From positions 71,966 through 135,965 of the forward strand of contig NZ_CBFHHE010000002.1 in the NCBI RefSeq assembly GCF_965655635.1: 64,000 nucleotides of DNA, written 5' to 3'. The notes below the pieces were generated by a model that was given only the letters and a program-made list of their open reading frames with translations, was not told the DNA's origin and did not search any database. Within the stretch, counting starts at the first letter, position 1. The number at the start of each line of letters is the position of its first letter. Below, piece by piece: positions 44,476-53,294 of the stretch. The position numbers and the translations under genes were made by a program. Source of the DNA: Nereida sp965655635 (lineage in GTDB: Bacteria; Pseudomonadota; Alphaproteobacteria; Rhodobacterales; Rhodobacteraceae).

Positions 44476-45030
44476 GTGGCTGAAGAAAAATCGACATTGC
44501 TAATTAAGCGCTACGCAAGCCGCAGGCTCTATAATACCGAGACCAGCGATTACGTGACCCTTGAAGATATCGCGAGCTTCATTCGTGCAGGCCGCGAAGT
44601 TCAGATTGTCGATTTGAAATCAGGCGATGATTTAACCCGTCAGTATCTGCTCCAGATTATCGCAGATCACGAAAGCCGCGGTGAAAGCGTTTTGCCTGTT
44701 GGTGTGCTCAATGATTTGGTGCGTAGCTATACGACCCAGACCGCCAGTGTTGTTCCGCAGTTTTTGCAGATGTCGTTTGATATGCTTCGCGACGGACAAT
44801 CAAAAGTTGTCGATAGCATGAGCACAATCAATCCAATGGCCAAAATGCCCGGATTTGAGGCGATGCAAGCCCAACAAGAAGCCTTCATGAAGGCAATGAC
44901 CAGCGGCATGACTGGATTTGCGGCACCACCATCTGCGAAGGACGAGGTCTCCGCGCCAAAAGGCGAAGACTTAAGCGATATCAAAAAGCAACTGGCAGAG
45001 CTGCAAGATAAACTTTCAAAACTGTCCTAG
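44476..45030 (+). CDS. phaR: PHA synthesis repressor PhaR
   Basis: A 184-residue regulator of PHA storage that binds both polymer and DNA. The N-terminal DNA-binding domain is LLIKRYASRRLYNTETSDYVTLEDIASFIRAG near residues 8-39; the polymer-associated part follows (TRQYLLQIIADHES near 54). A C-terminal coiled coil ends the protein (DIKKQLAELQDKLSKL). The GTG start at 44476 has GGGAGG 8 bp upstream; an upstream in-frame ATG at 44359 would read through the box at 44380. Confidence 0.95.
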   Translation: MAEEKSTLLIKRYASRRLYNTETSDYVTLEDIASFIRAGREVQIVDLKSGDDLTRQYLLQIIADHESRGESVLPVGVLNDLVRSYTTQTASVVPQFLQMSFDMLRDGQSKVVDSMSTINPMAKMPGFEAMQAQQEAFMKAMTSGMTGFAAPPSAKDEVSAPKGEDLSDIKKQLAELQDKLSKLS

Positions 45031-45033
45031 TCC

Positions 45034-45984
45034 ATGCGCGCATCCCAAGACCGTTTCACCCTTTGGGGCATCGAAGTATTTTTGGCTACTGTCGAGGAGG
45101 CAAGCATCAGTGCGGCCGCGCGCAGGCTTGGCACATCTCCGGCCACGGTTAGTCAGCAGTTGACCAACCTTGAAAGCGCCATCGGGGTGACGCTTTTGAA
45201 CCGCTCGCTTCGCCCTGTGCTGCCAACCCCTGCCGGTGAGACGTTCCGACTGCGCGCTCAAAACATTGTTAACGAAGTAACCCAAGCACGAAGTGAACTG
45301 GCTCTCGATGGGCAAGCGTTGACCAGCTTTCGCCTTGGGATGATAGAGGATTTTGACGCGGATGTGACGCCGCGCCTTCTGTCTGGCATGGCCAATGATC
45401 TGAAAGGGTGTCAGTTCTTGTTAGAGACTGGTGCGTCGCACCGTCTGTTTGATCTGCTGGACGCCCGCGCGCTGGATATTGTCGTGGCTGCAGATGTTGG
45501 TGCATCCGGCGAGTGGATGGATGTGCACCCATTGATGAGAGAAGACTTCATCGTCGCCGTCCCCAGAGGCCAGCCCACAGACGCGGACGCGCTGAAGAAA
45601 ATGCCGCTGATTCAATACACACAGCGCCATCATATGGGCCGCTCGATCACGGCTCATTTGGCGCGGCAGCGGCTAAACCTTGGACATCAGTTTGAACTCG
45701 ATAGCTATCACGCGATCATGGCAATGGTGGCTGCAGGGCAGGGTTGGACCATTTTTACGCCGCTTGGGTGGTTGCGTGCGGACCGGTTCCGTGAGCAGGT
45801 TGATGTGGCCCCGCTGCCCTTTGGCGCGCTTAGCCGGACAATCAGCCTGACGGCGCGACGCGGTATTTTGCGCGATATGCCTGAACAAACGGCAGCGCGC
45901 CTCAAAGGCCATCTTAATGAGATGATCGTGAAGCCCGCATCACAGCGGCACCCTTGGCTTAAGGATGCGCTGACCATTTTGTAG
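45034..45984 (+). CDS. LysR-family transcriptional regulator
   Basis: A 316-residue LysR protein. The helix-turn-helix is at about residues 10-70 (EVFLATVEEASISAAARRLG, then SPATVSQQLTNLESAIG). The effector domain begins near 92 with FRLGMIEDFDADVTPRLLSGMA. It starts 3 bp after phaR on the same strand, so it may be expressed with it. No target gene adjoins it, and the effector is unknown. Confidence 0.9.
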   Translation: MRASQDRFTLWGIEVFLATVEEASISAAARRLGTSPATVSQQLTNLESAIGVTLLNRSLRPVLPTPAGETFRLRAQNIVNEVTQARSELALDGQALTSFRLGMIEDFDADVTPRLLSGMANDLKGCQFLLETGASHRLFDLLDARALDIVVAADVGASGEWMDVHPLMREDFIVAVPRGQPTDADALKKMPLIQYTQRHHMGRSITAHLARQRLNLGHQFELDSYHAIMAMVAAGQGWTIFTPLGWLRADRFREQVDVAPLPFGALSRTISLTARRGILRDMPEQTAARLKGHLNEMIVKPASQRHPWLKDALTIL

Positions 45985-46004
45985 CGCGCGTCACTGTTAC
46001 GTGG

Positions 46005-47198
46005 CTAATTCAACTCGCTACTAGGCAACGACTTTAGCAAAATTTCTGCGATCATGTCGCAGTCTTGCGGTGTCAGGCGGGCTGGCAACCTAACATCACA
46101 AGCGCGCATCAGCATCGCGCGGGTTTTGGGTAGCTCTGGGGTGTCATCCAAAAACTGCCAGTTCCAAAATGCCCGCGCGTTATCCGTTGACATGCCAAAG
46201 ACCTGCACTTTGATGCCTTGTGCGTCTGCGCGGTGTATAAAGTCGGTGACCGCAGCATCAGTCATATCGGTCAGATTGAATTGGATGCTGTCAGGGGCGC
46301 GGTTTTCGGGGTCAAGCTTTTCGGGCACTGTTACATTGGGATGGCGATTAAGCTGTGTGGCTAGCCGGTCATGATTGCGCCGCCCGTCCGCAACACGCCG
46401 CGCAATTTCCGGCAGTTGCGCGCGCACGATTGCCGCAGACATATTGGACAGCCGCAAATTATAAAGCGGCAGTTTGTTTTGCCATTTTTCCACGGCTTCA
46501 GCGGCGATGCCGTGTTTCTCCCAAGCGTGTTCATAGGCACCGGACATGATTGTGGCGCGCGCAACCAAGTCAGCATCGTCAGTAATTAAAATGCCGCCCT
46601 CACCGGCATTAAGGAGCTTGTAGGATTGAAACGAAAAGCATCCGATCCGTCCCAATGTACCGATATTTTTGCCGTGCCATGTCGTACCCAGCGAATGTGC
46701 GGCATCCTCTATAACTGGGATATCTCGCGCATCACAAAGACGCATAATGGCGTCCATGTCAGAGGTGTGACCACGCATATGGCTGATGATGACGGCGCTG
46801 ATATCTTGTTCAAGCTTGGCTGAAAAATCGTTCAGATCAATCCGGTAGTTTTCACCGACTTCACAAAGGACTGAAACACATTCCGCGTGCACCACAGATG
46901 ACGGCACCGCTGCGAATGTGAAAGCAGGAATAAGAACCCGCGCATCACGCGGCAGGTCTAGGGCCTTAAGGGACAGAAATAATGCTGCTGAACATGATGA
47001 AACCGCCAGCGCGTACGTACTTCCAAGCTGTGCGGCAAACTCTTGTTCGAGCAGAGTGACGGGTGCGTTCTGGGACGTATAGCGGAACAGATCACCCGAG
47101 CTAAGAAGCCGCTCGATTTCATCGCGAACAGCGGCGGGGATGGGTTCAGCTGCGTGAAGGTCAGAGGGCACTTTGGTAGGCTGAGCTTGATCTAGCAT
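46005..47198 (-). CDS. DegT/DnrJ/EryC1/StrS-family PLP aminotransferase
   Basis: A 397-residue sugar-aminotransferase-type PLP enzyme. ALAVSSCSAALFLSLKAL near residue 58-75, PAFTFAAVPSSVVHAEC near 85, PVIEDAAHSLGTTW near 156 with the PLP Asp, and the Schiff-base Lys in CFSFQSYKLLNAGEGG near 188 are present. Members make amino sugars for surface polysaccharides or antibiotics. No other sugar nucleotide genes are nearby, which is unusual. I start at ATG 47198; ATG 47258 is an alternative and neither has a strong ribosome-binding site. Confidence 0.85.
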   Translation of the reverse strand: MLDQAQPTKVPSDLHAAEPIPAAVRDEIERLLSSGDLFRYTSQNAPVTLLEQEFAAQLGSTYALAVSSCSAALFLSLKALDLPRDARVLIPAFTFAAVPSSVVHAECVSVLCEVGENYRIDLNDFSAKLEQDISAVIISHMRGHTSDMDAIMRLCDARDIPVIEDAAHSLGTTWHGKNIGTLGRIGCFSFQSYKLLNAGEGGILITDDADLVARATIMSGAYEHAWEKHGIAAEAVEKWQNKLPLYNLRLSNMSAAIVRAQLPEIARRVADGRRNHDRLATQLNRHPNVTVPEKLDPENRAPDSIQFNLTDMTDAAVTDFIHRADAQGIKVQVFGMSTDNARAFWNWQFLDDTPELPKTRAMLMRACDVRLPARLTPQDCDMIAEILLKSLPSSELN

Positions 47199-47337
47199 TT
47201 TTATACTTTCCGAAAGATACTTTCTGTAATTATAAAATACTAAAACTGATCGGTCCATGAAAATTGAGCGCCGCGGCAATTGGACCGATGCGTGTTGGTG
47301 TCTTGGACGTGTGTCAGAAGATTGGCGGGCTGTGCGC

Positions 47338-48651
47338 TTAGTGAAAAAGCCTGTCTTTCAGCACCATCCACCGCATTGCGGCGTTGGTAATTAGACCGCC
47401 AAGAACGGCGCCGCCTGGAAGTGCGGGCGACGGAAGGCTTTGCAGCATGTCAAACTCACCGGTATTGCCGCGCATCGCTTTCACACAGGCTCGACCTGCA
47501 AAAGTGGCAAGCACAAGCCCGTGCCCTGAGTAGCCGCCCGCGCTGTAATGCCCTTCCGCGACTCGGCCTACAAATGGTAAACGTGTTGCGGTAACGGCGA
47601 GGGTGCCGCCCCATGTGTGGCTAAATTTGATATCAGATAGTTGTGGATAAATTTCAGACAGCTGCTTTCTGACGCGTGGCTCAATCTCGCCAAAGCGTTT
47701 GCCGTAGTTTTCTCCGCCCCCAAAAATAAGCCGTCCGTCACGTGATTGCCAAAAGTAATTCAGCACGAACTTGCTGTCATACACAGCCATTGGTTTCTTA
47801 ATGGGTGCGCGCGCGCCAAGAGGCTCGGTTGCGGCGATATAATTGTTGATGGGTAATACGCGGGCGGCGGTTTTGCGACTTAGATGCGCGCCGTAGCCAT
47901 TGGTAGCTTGCAAGATGAACTTTGCCGAAACAGTGCCAGACTCTGTGCGCACGGTGTGGGGTGATCGGGCGGAATTGTGACCAGTGCCGACATCAATTTT
48001 ATGAACTGTGGACCGTTCAAACATCCGAACGCCTGCCGCATCGCACGCCCGCGCAAGCCCGAAGGCGTAGCGAAGCGGGTGGCAGTAGCCCGCATCCATA
48101 TCTAGGGCTGCGCCTGCGTAGGCTGTTGTTCCGATATGGGCCTCAACCTGTGCTGCGTCGCACATGGTGGTGTCATATCCAAATCGTGCGTGCATTAATT
48201 CGGCTTCTTGAGCAAGCTCGTCAGCTTTTTGCGCAGTAACGGCCGCTTGTAGCAAGCCTGCGGTGTAGTCAGCGTCAGGCGCGTGTTCGGCAAGCAGTGA
48301 ACGGGTAAATTTTTTGGCGTCCTCGGTCATGGCCCAAAGTGCATCGGCGCGTTGTTTGCCAAATGCTTTGTCGAGCACGCTAACATCCCAATTAAAGCCC
48401 GTTCCAACTTGTCCGCCATTTCGCCCCGATGCGCCCCATCCCACACGGTGGGCGTCAATAACAATGACCGACATGCCAGCTTTGGCCGCGTGAAGTGCAG
48501 CAGACAGACCCGTGTAGCCCGCGCCAATGATGCACAGATCAGCGCGATGATCTCCGCGCAAAACAGGGTGCGGGGCAGGGGCCTCAGCAGTTGCTGCGTA
48601 CCAGCTTTCGGGCATCACACCCTGTGCTTCGTTTGCAAAAAGCCAGTTCAT
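47338..48651 (-). CDS. FAD-dependent oxidoreductase, PuuB-like (gamma-glutamylputrescine oxidase family)
   Basis: A 437-residue DAO-family flavoprotein. The FAD motif is CIIGAGYTGLSAALHAAKAG near residues 40-59; GWGASGRNGGQVGTGFNWD near 71-89 is the strongly conserved PuuB-like segment; YSAGGYSGHGLVLATFAG near 365-382 is the C-terminal FAD contact. PuuB oxidises a gamma-glutamylated amine. It is the last gene of the transport and gamma-glutamylation operon, 5 bp after the ligase. The amine is not known. Confidence 0.85.
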   Translation of the reverse strand: MNWLFANEAQGVMPESWYAATAEAPAPHPVLRGDHRADLCIIGAGYTGLSAALHAAKAGMSVIVIDAHRVGWGASGRNGGQVGTGFNWDVSVLDKAFGKQRADALWAMTEDAKKFTRSLLAEHAPDADYTAGLLQAAVTAQKADELAQEAELMHARFGYDTTMCDAAQVEAHIGTTAYAGAALDMDAGYCHPLRYAFGLARACDAAGVRMFERSTVHKIDVGTGHNSARSPHTVRTESGTVSAKFILQATNGYGAHLSRKTAARVLPINNYIAATEPLGARAPIKKPMAVYDSKFVLNYFWQSRDGRLIFGGGENYGKRFGEIEPRVRKQLSEIYPQLSDIKFSHTWGGTLAVTATRLPFVGRVAEGHYSAGGYSGHGLVLATFAGRACVKAMRGNTGEFDMLQSLPSPALPGGAVLGGLITNAAMRWMVLKDRLFH

Positions 48652-48656
48652 TCAGG

Positions 48657-50009
48657 TTATACGTTGAGCAAAAGATGCTCACGCTCCCAAGGGCTGATTT
48701 GCTGCAAAAACTCTTCGTATTCCGTACGCTTTACGATGGAGTACACCCGCGCAAATTCAGGGTGAAGAATGTCTTTGAGCCGCTCTGCACTATCGAAAAG
48801 TTCAAGTGCCGCGAACAGGCCACGGGGGATGTCTTCATCCGCGTCATAGGCATCACCGCGGTATTCAGGGCGTGGCGCGCGCGCTTCTTCAAGGCCCATC
48901 AACCCACACGCCAAAGAGGCGGCAACCGCAAGGTAGGGGTTACAATCCATGCCCGCCAACCTGTTTTCAACTCGCCGTGCAGCAGCATCGCTGATGGGCA
49001 CACGGATGCCCGTTGTGCGGTTATCACGGGCCCATTCCAGATTGATTGGCGCGGCCAGATCTTTGACGTACCGACGATAGCTGTTCACGTAGGGGGCCAG
49101 TACGGCGATGGTTGAAGGCACGTGGTTTTGCAGCCCTGCAATGAAATGGTAGAAGGCGTCGGTCTCAGCGCCATCAGCGGCTGAGAATATGTTGTTGCCG
49201 TCTTGATCAAGGGCCGAGTGGTGGATGTGCATCGCACTGCCGGGCTCGCCCTCGATTGGTTTGGCCATGAAGGTTGCAAAGCAGTCGTGCTTCAGGGCTG
49301 CTTCGCGGATCAGACGTTTGAAGTAGAACACTTCATCGGCAAGTTTGACCGGATCGCCGTGGCGCAAGTTAATCTCTAGCTGCCCTGCGCCGCCCTCTTG
49401 GGTGATGCCGTCAATCTCAAATCCTTGCGCTTCGGCGAAATCGTAAATGTCATCAATCACCGGGCCATATTCATCGACTGCTGACATTGAGTACGCTTGG
49501 CGTGCGGCGGCTGGCCTGCCGCTGCGGCCCATCATCGGCTCAATCGGGTTGGCGGGATTGGTGTTGCGACCGACCAGATAGAATTCCATCTCAGGAGCAA
49601 CAACAGGGGTCAAGCCGCGTGCGTGATAGGCGGCGACAACCCGTTTCAGTACGTTGCGCGGTGCCATTGGCACAGGCTCGCCCTCGCGGGTGACTGCATC
49701 ATGGATGACTTGTAGGGTCCAATCACCAGTCCAAGGGGCGGCGGTGGCAGTGCTCATGTCGGGCACAAGGGTCATGTCCGGCTCGATCCAGCCTTCAGGG
49801 CCTGCGGCCTCACCCCAACCACCGGCGATAGTCTGAAAGAAGATCGAATTGGGCAAAAAGAACTGGGATTGTTTTGCGAATTTCTTTGCGGGAACGGCTT
49901 TGCCGCGCGCGATACCGGATAAGTCACCGATGATGCATTCCACTTCATCAAGGCGGTTTTCGCCCAAGTAGTCGTTGAACGGTGTGGGAAGGTTTGCAGT
50001 CCATGTCAT
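48657..50009 (-). CDS. Glutamine synthetase-like gamma-glutamylamine ligase (PuuA-like)
   Basis: A 450-residue type I glutamine synthetase fold. IIGDLSGIARGKAVP near residue 25-40, VVAPEMEFYL near 137, EGGAGQLEINLRHGDPVKLADEVFYFK near 207-233, GSAMHIHHSALD near 257, and WARDNRTTGIRVP near 321-333 form the ATP/glutamate site. It lacks the adenylylation loop, as in PuuA/IpuC-type ligases that couple glutamate to amines. The ATG at 50009 overlaps the amidotransferase stop (ATGA). True ammonia-fixing GS is unlikely given this context. Confidence 0.87.
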   Translation of the reverse strand: MTWTANLPTPFNDYLGENRLDEVECIIGDLSGIARGKAVPAKKFAKQSQFFLPNSIFFQTIAGGWGEAAGPEGWIEPDMTLVPDMSTATAAPWTGDWTLQVIHDAVTREGEPVPMAPRNVLKRVVAAYHARGLTPVVAPEMEFYLVGRNTNPANPIEPMMGRSGRPAAARQAYSMSAVDEYGPVIDDIYDFAEAQGFEIDGITQEGGAGQLEINLRHGDPVKLADEVFYFKRLIREAALKHDCFATFMAKPIEGEPGSAMHIHHSALDQDGNNIFSAADGAETDAFYHFIAGLQNHVPSTIAVLAPYVNSYRRYVKDLAAPINLEWARDNRTTGIRVPISDAAARRVENRLAGMDCNPYLAVAASLACGLMGLEEARAPRPEYRGDAYDADEDIPRGLFAALELFDSAERLKDILHPEFARVYSIVKRTEYEEFLQQISPWEREHLLLNV

Positions 50010-50689
50010 GGTGCGTTGTCTTTCAAAAAATGCGATAGCATTCGTGCGACGACCCATTCATCATTTGGGGTATCCACATGTGCTTGGGCCTGCTCAATCA
50101 AAGCCGTCGGATACTGCGGATCGCTCCCGCGGGCGGCCAGATAATCATGCAGCACGGCGTTGGTAATTTCAGGATGCGCCTGCGTTGTTAGAATTCGGGC
50201 CCCATAGCGCAGGGCTGCGTTCTCACAAAAAGACGACGTGGCCACAACTTTGGCTGTTTCAGGGCGTGTGACGACTTGATCTTGATGCCACGCGTTGAAC
50301 GACAGGGACGTGCCTTCAAAATCATACGTGTGGCGGCCAACGGCCCAACCGCCTGCAAATTTCTCAACTCTACCGCCCAAGGCCTGCGCGATGATCTGGT
50401 GCCCAAAACAGATCCCCACCATGGGGCGATCGCTTTGATCTACTGCGCGGATGAATTCTTTGAGCGGTGGGATAAAAGAATGATCCTCATAGGCGCCATG
50501 TTTGGACCCTGTGACCAGCCAACCATCCGCAGTTAAATGATCCTCGGGCCACTCATCATCGACAACATTGAAAGTCGTGAAGCTGAACCCCTCACCATCA
50601 AACATACGTGTGAACAGGGCGTCAAAGTCGCCATGGTTTGCGTTGACCAAGTCAGGGGTGTGACCGCATTGCAAAATACCGATGTGCAT
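50006..50689 (-). CDS. Class I glutamine amidotransferase-like protein
   Basis: A 227-residue GATase1. The nucleophile Cys94 is in VGICFGHQIIAQALGG, and the His/Glu pair in LTTQAHPEI near 169-177. It resembles stand-alone GMP-synthase-like amidotransferases more than E. coli PuuD, but its position next to a PuuA-like ligase suggests gamma-glutamyl bond hydrolysis. It overlaps the ligase gene by 4 bp and follows the permease genes by 44 bp. Confidence 0.88.
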   Translation of the reverse strand: MHIGILQCGHTPDLVNANHGDFDALFTRMFDGEGFSFTTFNVVDDEWPEDHLTADGWLVTGSKHGAYEDHSFIPPLKEFIRAVDQSDRPMVGICFGHQIIAQALGGRVEKFAGGWAVGRHTYDFEGTSLSFNAWHQDQVVTRPETAKVVATSSFCENAALRYGARILTTQAHPEITNAVLHDYLAARGSDPQYPTALIEQAQAHVDTPNDEWVVARMLSHFLKDNAP

Positions 50690-50733
50690 CGCGTGGTGTC
50701 CTTTGACAGCGAAAATAGGGCGATGATCCGTGC

Positions 50734-51543
50734 TTAGCGGATGATCTGTGGACGCAACCGAAGTTTGGGGCGCGCCTGTGACGGAAGGTGGCGATTAAGT
50801 CGTTTGTTGGCAATGCCAAAGACGCCAATAATCAACAGGGTCACAAGAATGAAATACATTGCCAAGATCGGGTAGGGTACAAACGGGTTGAACGTTTTGT
50901 CGGCAAAGTAGCTGGCGTAATACAGCGCGTCTCCGCGTTGTTGGCGCGCAGGAAATCCGGTGAAGAAAATCAATGTAGTTGAGTGAAACAGAAAGATCGC
51001 TTCGTTGGTGTACGCAGGCCACGCAAGGCGCAACATGGTGGGGAAAACGATCCGCTTGAACCGTGGCCAGCCGCTCATCCCATACGCGTCTGCGGCCTCT
51101 GTATCGCCTTTGGGGATTGATTTCAGTGCTCCGTAAAATATCTCGGCTGAGTAGGCAGAGGTATTGCAAAAGAGCACGATCAACGCACCAAGCCACGCTG
51201 CCGAAAGGCTTTCAAACATCGGATGGATCGGTTTGAGCGACAAAAAGACGAAGTATCCGAAAAAGAACTGAATAAAGAGCGGTGATCCGCGAAATACGAA
51301 AATGAACCATTCGGAGGGTTTGCGCAAAAGCGCCCTTGGGCTGTCTTTTCCCATGGCAAGAGCGACCGCGAAACAAAAGCCAAACATCAGGGCGAACAAG
51401 CCAAAATAGATGTTCCAGATCATGCCTGAACCGATCAGCGTAAACTGTTGGCACAACGTAAAATCACTACGTGGCAAAAGCCGCTCGCCGTACCCAATGG
51501 CGCGCAGACCGTAATCAAGGATAGTTTGGGTGCAACTCATCAC
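50734..51543 (-). CDS. Polar amino acid ABC transporter permease
   Basis: A 269-residue inner-membrane subunit of the HisM/GlnP type, with about five helices. The ATPase-contact EAA loop is AADAYGMSGWPRFKRIVFPTMLRLAWPA near 150-178. FRGSPLFIQFFFGYF near 85-99 is the usual permease start of the family. The start overlaps the stop of the other permease by 4 bp, so the two are translated together as a heterodimer. Confidence 0.92.
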   Translation of the reverse strand: MMSCTQTILDYGLRAIGYGERLLPRSDFTLCQQFTLIGSGMIWNIYFGLFALMFGFCFAVALAMGKDSPRALLRKPSEWFIFVFRGSPLFIQFFFGYFVFLSLKPIHPMFESLSAAWLGALIVLFCNTSAYSAEIFYGALKSIPKGDTEAADAYGMSGWPRFKRIVFPTMLRLAWPAYTNEAIFLFHSTTLIFFTGFPARQQRGDALYYASYFADKTFNPFVPYPILAMYFILVTLLIIGVFGIANKRLNRHLPSQARPKLRLRPQIIR

Positions 51544-52475
51544 GCGGCCTTTCTTTGGGCTTCACCAGCGGCTGTGGCCTGTCCATGGGTCAAGCGCGCC
51601 ATGACGCGGTCAAGGACCACTTCAGAGACTTTGGTGAAGGCCAAATAAAAGACGAGCAGCGCTAAGAAATACCACATCCGCCAATCGCCGTGGGGGTAAT
51701 CTGTGAAGCGCGGGTTTTTCGTACCGCCTAGTTCGCGCGCCCAATAGACAATGTCCTCAACGCCCAGCAAAAACAAAAGTGGCGTCGCTTTGATCAGTAC
51801 CATCCAGAGGTTTGATAGGCCGGGCAGGGCAAACACCCACATTTGCGGCACCAAGATGCGCCAGAAGGTTTGGCGCTTGCTCATGCCGTATGCCGCAGCC
51901 GTTTCGAGTTGCGCGGCCGGTACTGCACGCATCGCGCCGAACAAAACGTTGCCCGCGAAGGCCCCGAAAACAATGGCAAACGTCAGCACTGCAACAAAAA
52001 AGCCGTAGACCTCATGGACCCACTGCGGTGCGTTGCCTTGTGGCAGTTTGGCCTCGGCGCAGACGACAAAATCGTTGCCTTGGCGGATTGCGTCTGTCCA
52101 ATCGGGGCACAGGACTTGGTGGCGAGCCCATTCAAACCCTTGGTCCAGTGCGATCACAAAAAAGAGGAAAAACGCAATGTCAGGCACGCCGCGCACCAGC
52201 GCCATGTATGTTTTGCCAAACCATCTCAGTGGCGTAAAAGATGATCGCGCGGCTGCCGCACCGCCAAAACCAAACATCAAAGCAGCGGGTGCCGTAATTG
52301 CCAGTAGCAAAAGAACCGTGCCCACGGACCAGTAAAGCGACATGTGCTTGCCGGTGGTCAGGTAACACGCCATCCAGCGCCAGTCAGCCAACAGGCTGGG
52401 GTCTGAGCAAAATTCAAAGATGGCGAGCCTCTGTGGGTTATGGCCGAAATGTTGGCGGTTTGGGGTGGTCACCAC
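51540..52475 (-). CDS. Polar amino acid ABC transporter permease (long N-terminus)
   Basis: A 311-residue HisQ/HisM-type permease. TYMALVRGVPDIAFFLFFVIALDQG near 85-112 is the family core and the EAA loop is TAAAYGMSKRQTFWRILVPQMWVFALPG near 200. It has a large periplasmic insert with two Cys (near 122-140, VLCPDWTD and VVCAEAK) and an N-terminal extension. The start is a GTG at 52475, 8 bp after the hairpin at 52481-52510; a GTG directly after it or a later Met are possible too. Confidence 0.88.
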   Translation of the reverse strand: MVTTPNRQHFGHNPQRLAIFEFCSDPSLLADWRWMACYLTTGKHMSLYWSVGTVLLLLAITAPAALMFGFGGAAAARSSFTPLRWFGKTYMALVRGVPDIAFFLFFVIALDQGFEWARHQVLCPDWTDAIRQGNDFVVCAEAKLPQGNAPQWVHEVYGFFVAVLTFAIVFGAFAGNVLFGAMRAVPAAQLETAAAYGMSKRQTFWRILVPQMWVFALPGLSNLWMVLIKATPLLFLLGVEDIVYWARELGGTKNPRFTDYPHGDWRMWYFLALLVFYLAFTKVSEVVLDRVMARLTHGQATAAGEAQRKAA

Positions 52476-52480
52476 ATATC

Positions 52481-52510
52481 AAAAGGGGCGCTTGTGTGCC
52501 AAGCGCCCCT
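52481..52510 (-). terminator. Stem-loop with T-run between binding protein and permease genes
   Basis: Minus-strand arms AGGGGCGCTT and AAGCGCCCCT form a 10-bp stem with a 7-base loop, followed by TTTTG. It sits after the binding-protein stop. In ABC import operons such elements commonly lower expression of downstream permease genes relative to the binding protein, by partial termination or 3' end protection. Confidence 0.7.
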
Positions 52511-52528
52511 TCGGGATGTTTTGACCGC

Positions 52529-53254
52529 TTAGAAAGGAGCGGATTCAGGCAGCCACTTTGCGATCAGTACGTTCAGTGAACCGTCCGCCTTCATGCTTTC
52601 GATTGCCGCGGAGAACTTCTCTTTCAGCTCTGTATCGCTTTCACGGATACCCATGCCGATGCCGCCGCCAAGCAATACGTCATCACCAACCATTTGCAGG
52701 TCTGCATCTTCAGCTGCGATTGGCTCAAGGAATGCACGGTCTGCAAGGACGGCATCTGCTTCGCCTGATTTCACGGCTGCAACTGTTTCTTCTGGTGTTG
52801 CGAACTCGAGAAGTGTCGCGCCCATTGAGGCAACGTAGCCCGCTTGGATTGTACCAGTTTGCGCAGCGATTACGCCACCTGCCAGATCAACGTCAGCAGA
52901 TGCTGCTACGAATGAAGAGGGATCGGGCTGTGTGTAAGGTGTTGTGAAATCGATAACTTCGTCACGCTCGGCTGTGATGGACATGCCTGCGATGATTGCG
53001 TCGTAGTTGCCAGACACGAGGTTCGGGATAATGCTGTCCCACTCGTTTGTGACCCACTCGCATGTCAGCTCAGCGCGTGCGCACAGCTCATCGCCTACTT
53101 CACGCTCAAAGCCATCAACTTCGCCTGCGTCATTGAGGAAGTTGTAGGGAGGGTAGGCGCCCTCGGTTCCCAAACGAACCACAGAGTGGCTACCTGCCAG
53201 TGCTGCACCTGCGGTGATTGCAAGCAAAGCGGTTGCTGTAATTAGTGTCTTCAT
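52529..53254 (-). CDS. Polar amino acid ABC transporter periplasmic binding protein
   Basis: A 241-residue type II binding protein of the HisJ/LAO family. Signal peptide residues 1-20 (MKTLITATALLAITAGAALA). The mature part shows LGTEGAYPPYNFLNDAGEVDGFERE near 28-52, GNYDAIIAGMSITAERDEVIDFTTPY near 82-107 (the Arg and Asp contacts of amino acid ligands), and GEADAVLADRA near 160. The ligand is an amino acid or similar zwitterion. AAGGGAG precedes the ATG at 53254; a longer frame upstream is rejected. Confidence 0.93.
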   Translation of the reverse strand: MKTLITATALLAITAGAALAGSHSVVRLGTEGAYPPYNFLNDAGEVDGFEREVGDELCARAELTCEWVTNEWDSIIPNLVSGNYDAIIAGMSITAERDEVIDFTTPYTQPDPSSFVAASADVDLAGGVIAAQTGTIQAGYVASMGATLLEFATPEETVAAVKSGEADAVLADRAFLEPIAAEDADLQMVGDDVLLGGGIGMGIRESDTELKEKFSAAIESMKADGSLNVLIAKWLPESAPF

Positions 53255-53294
53255 GAGGTTTCTCCCTTGTCTCATTAAGTCAGTACTGGTGTTG

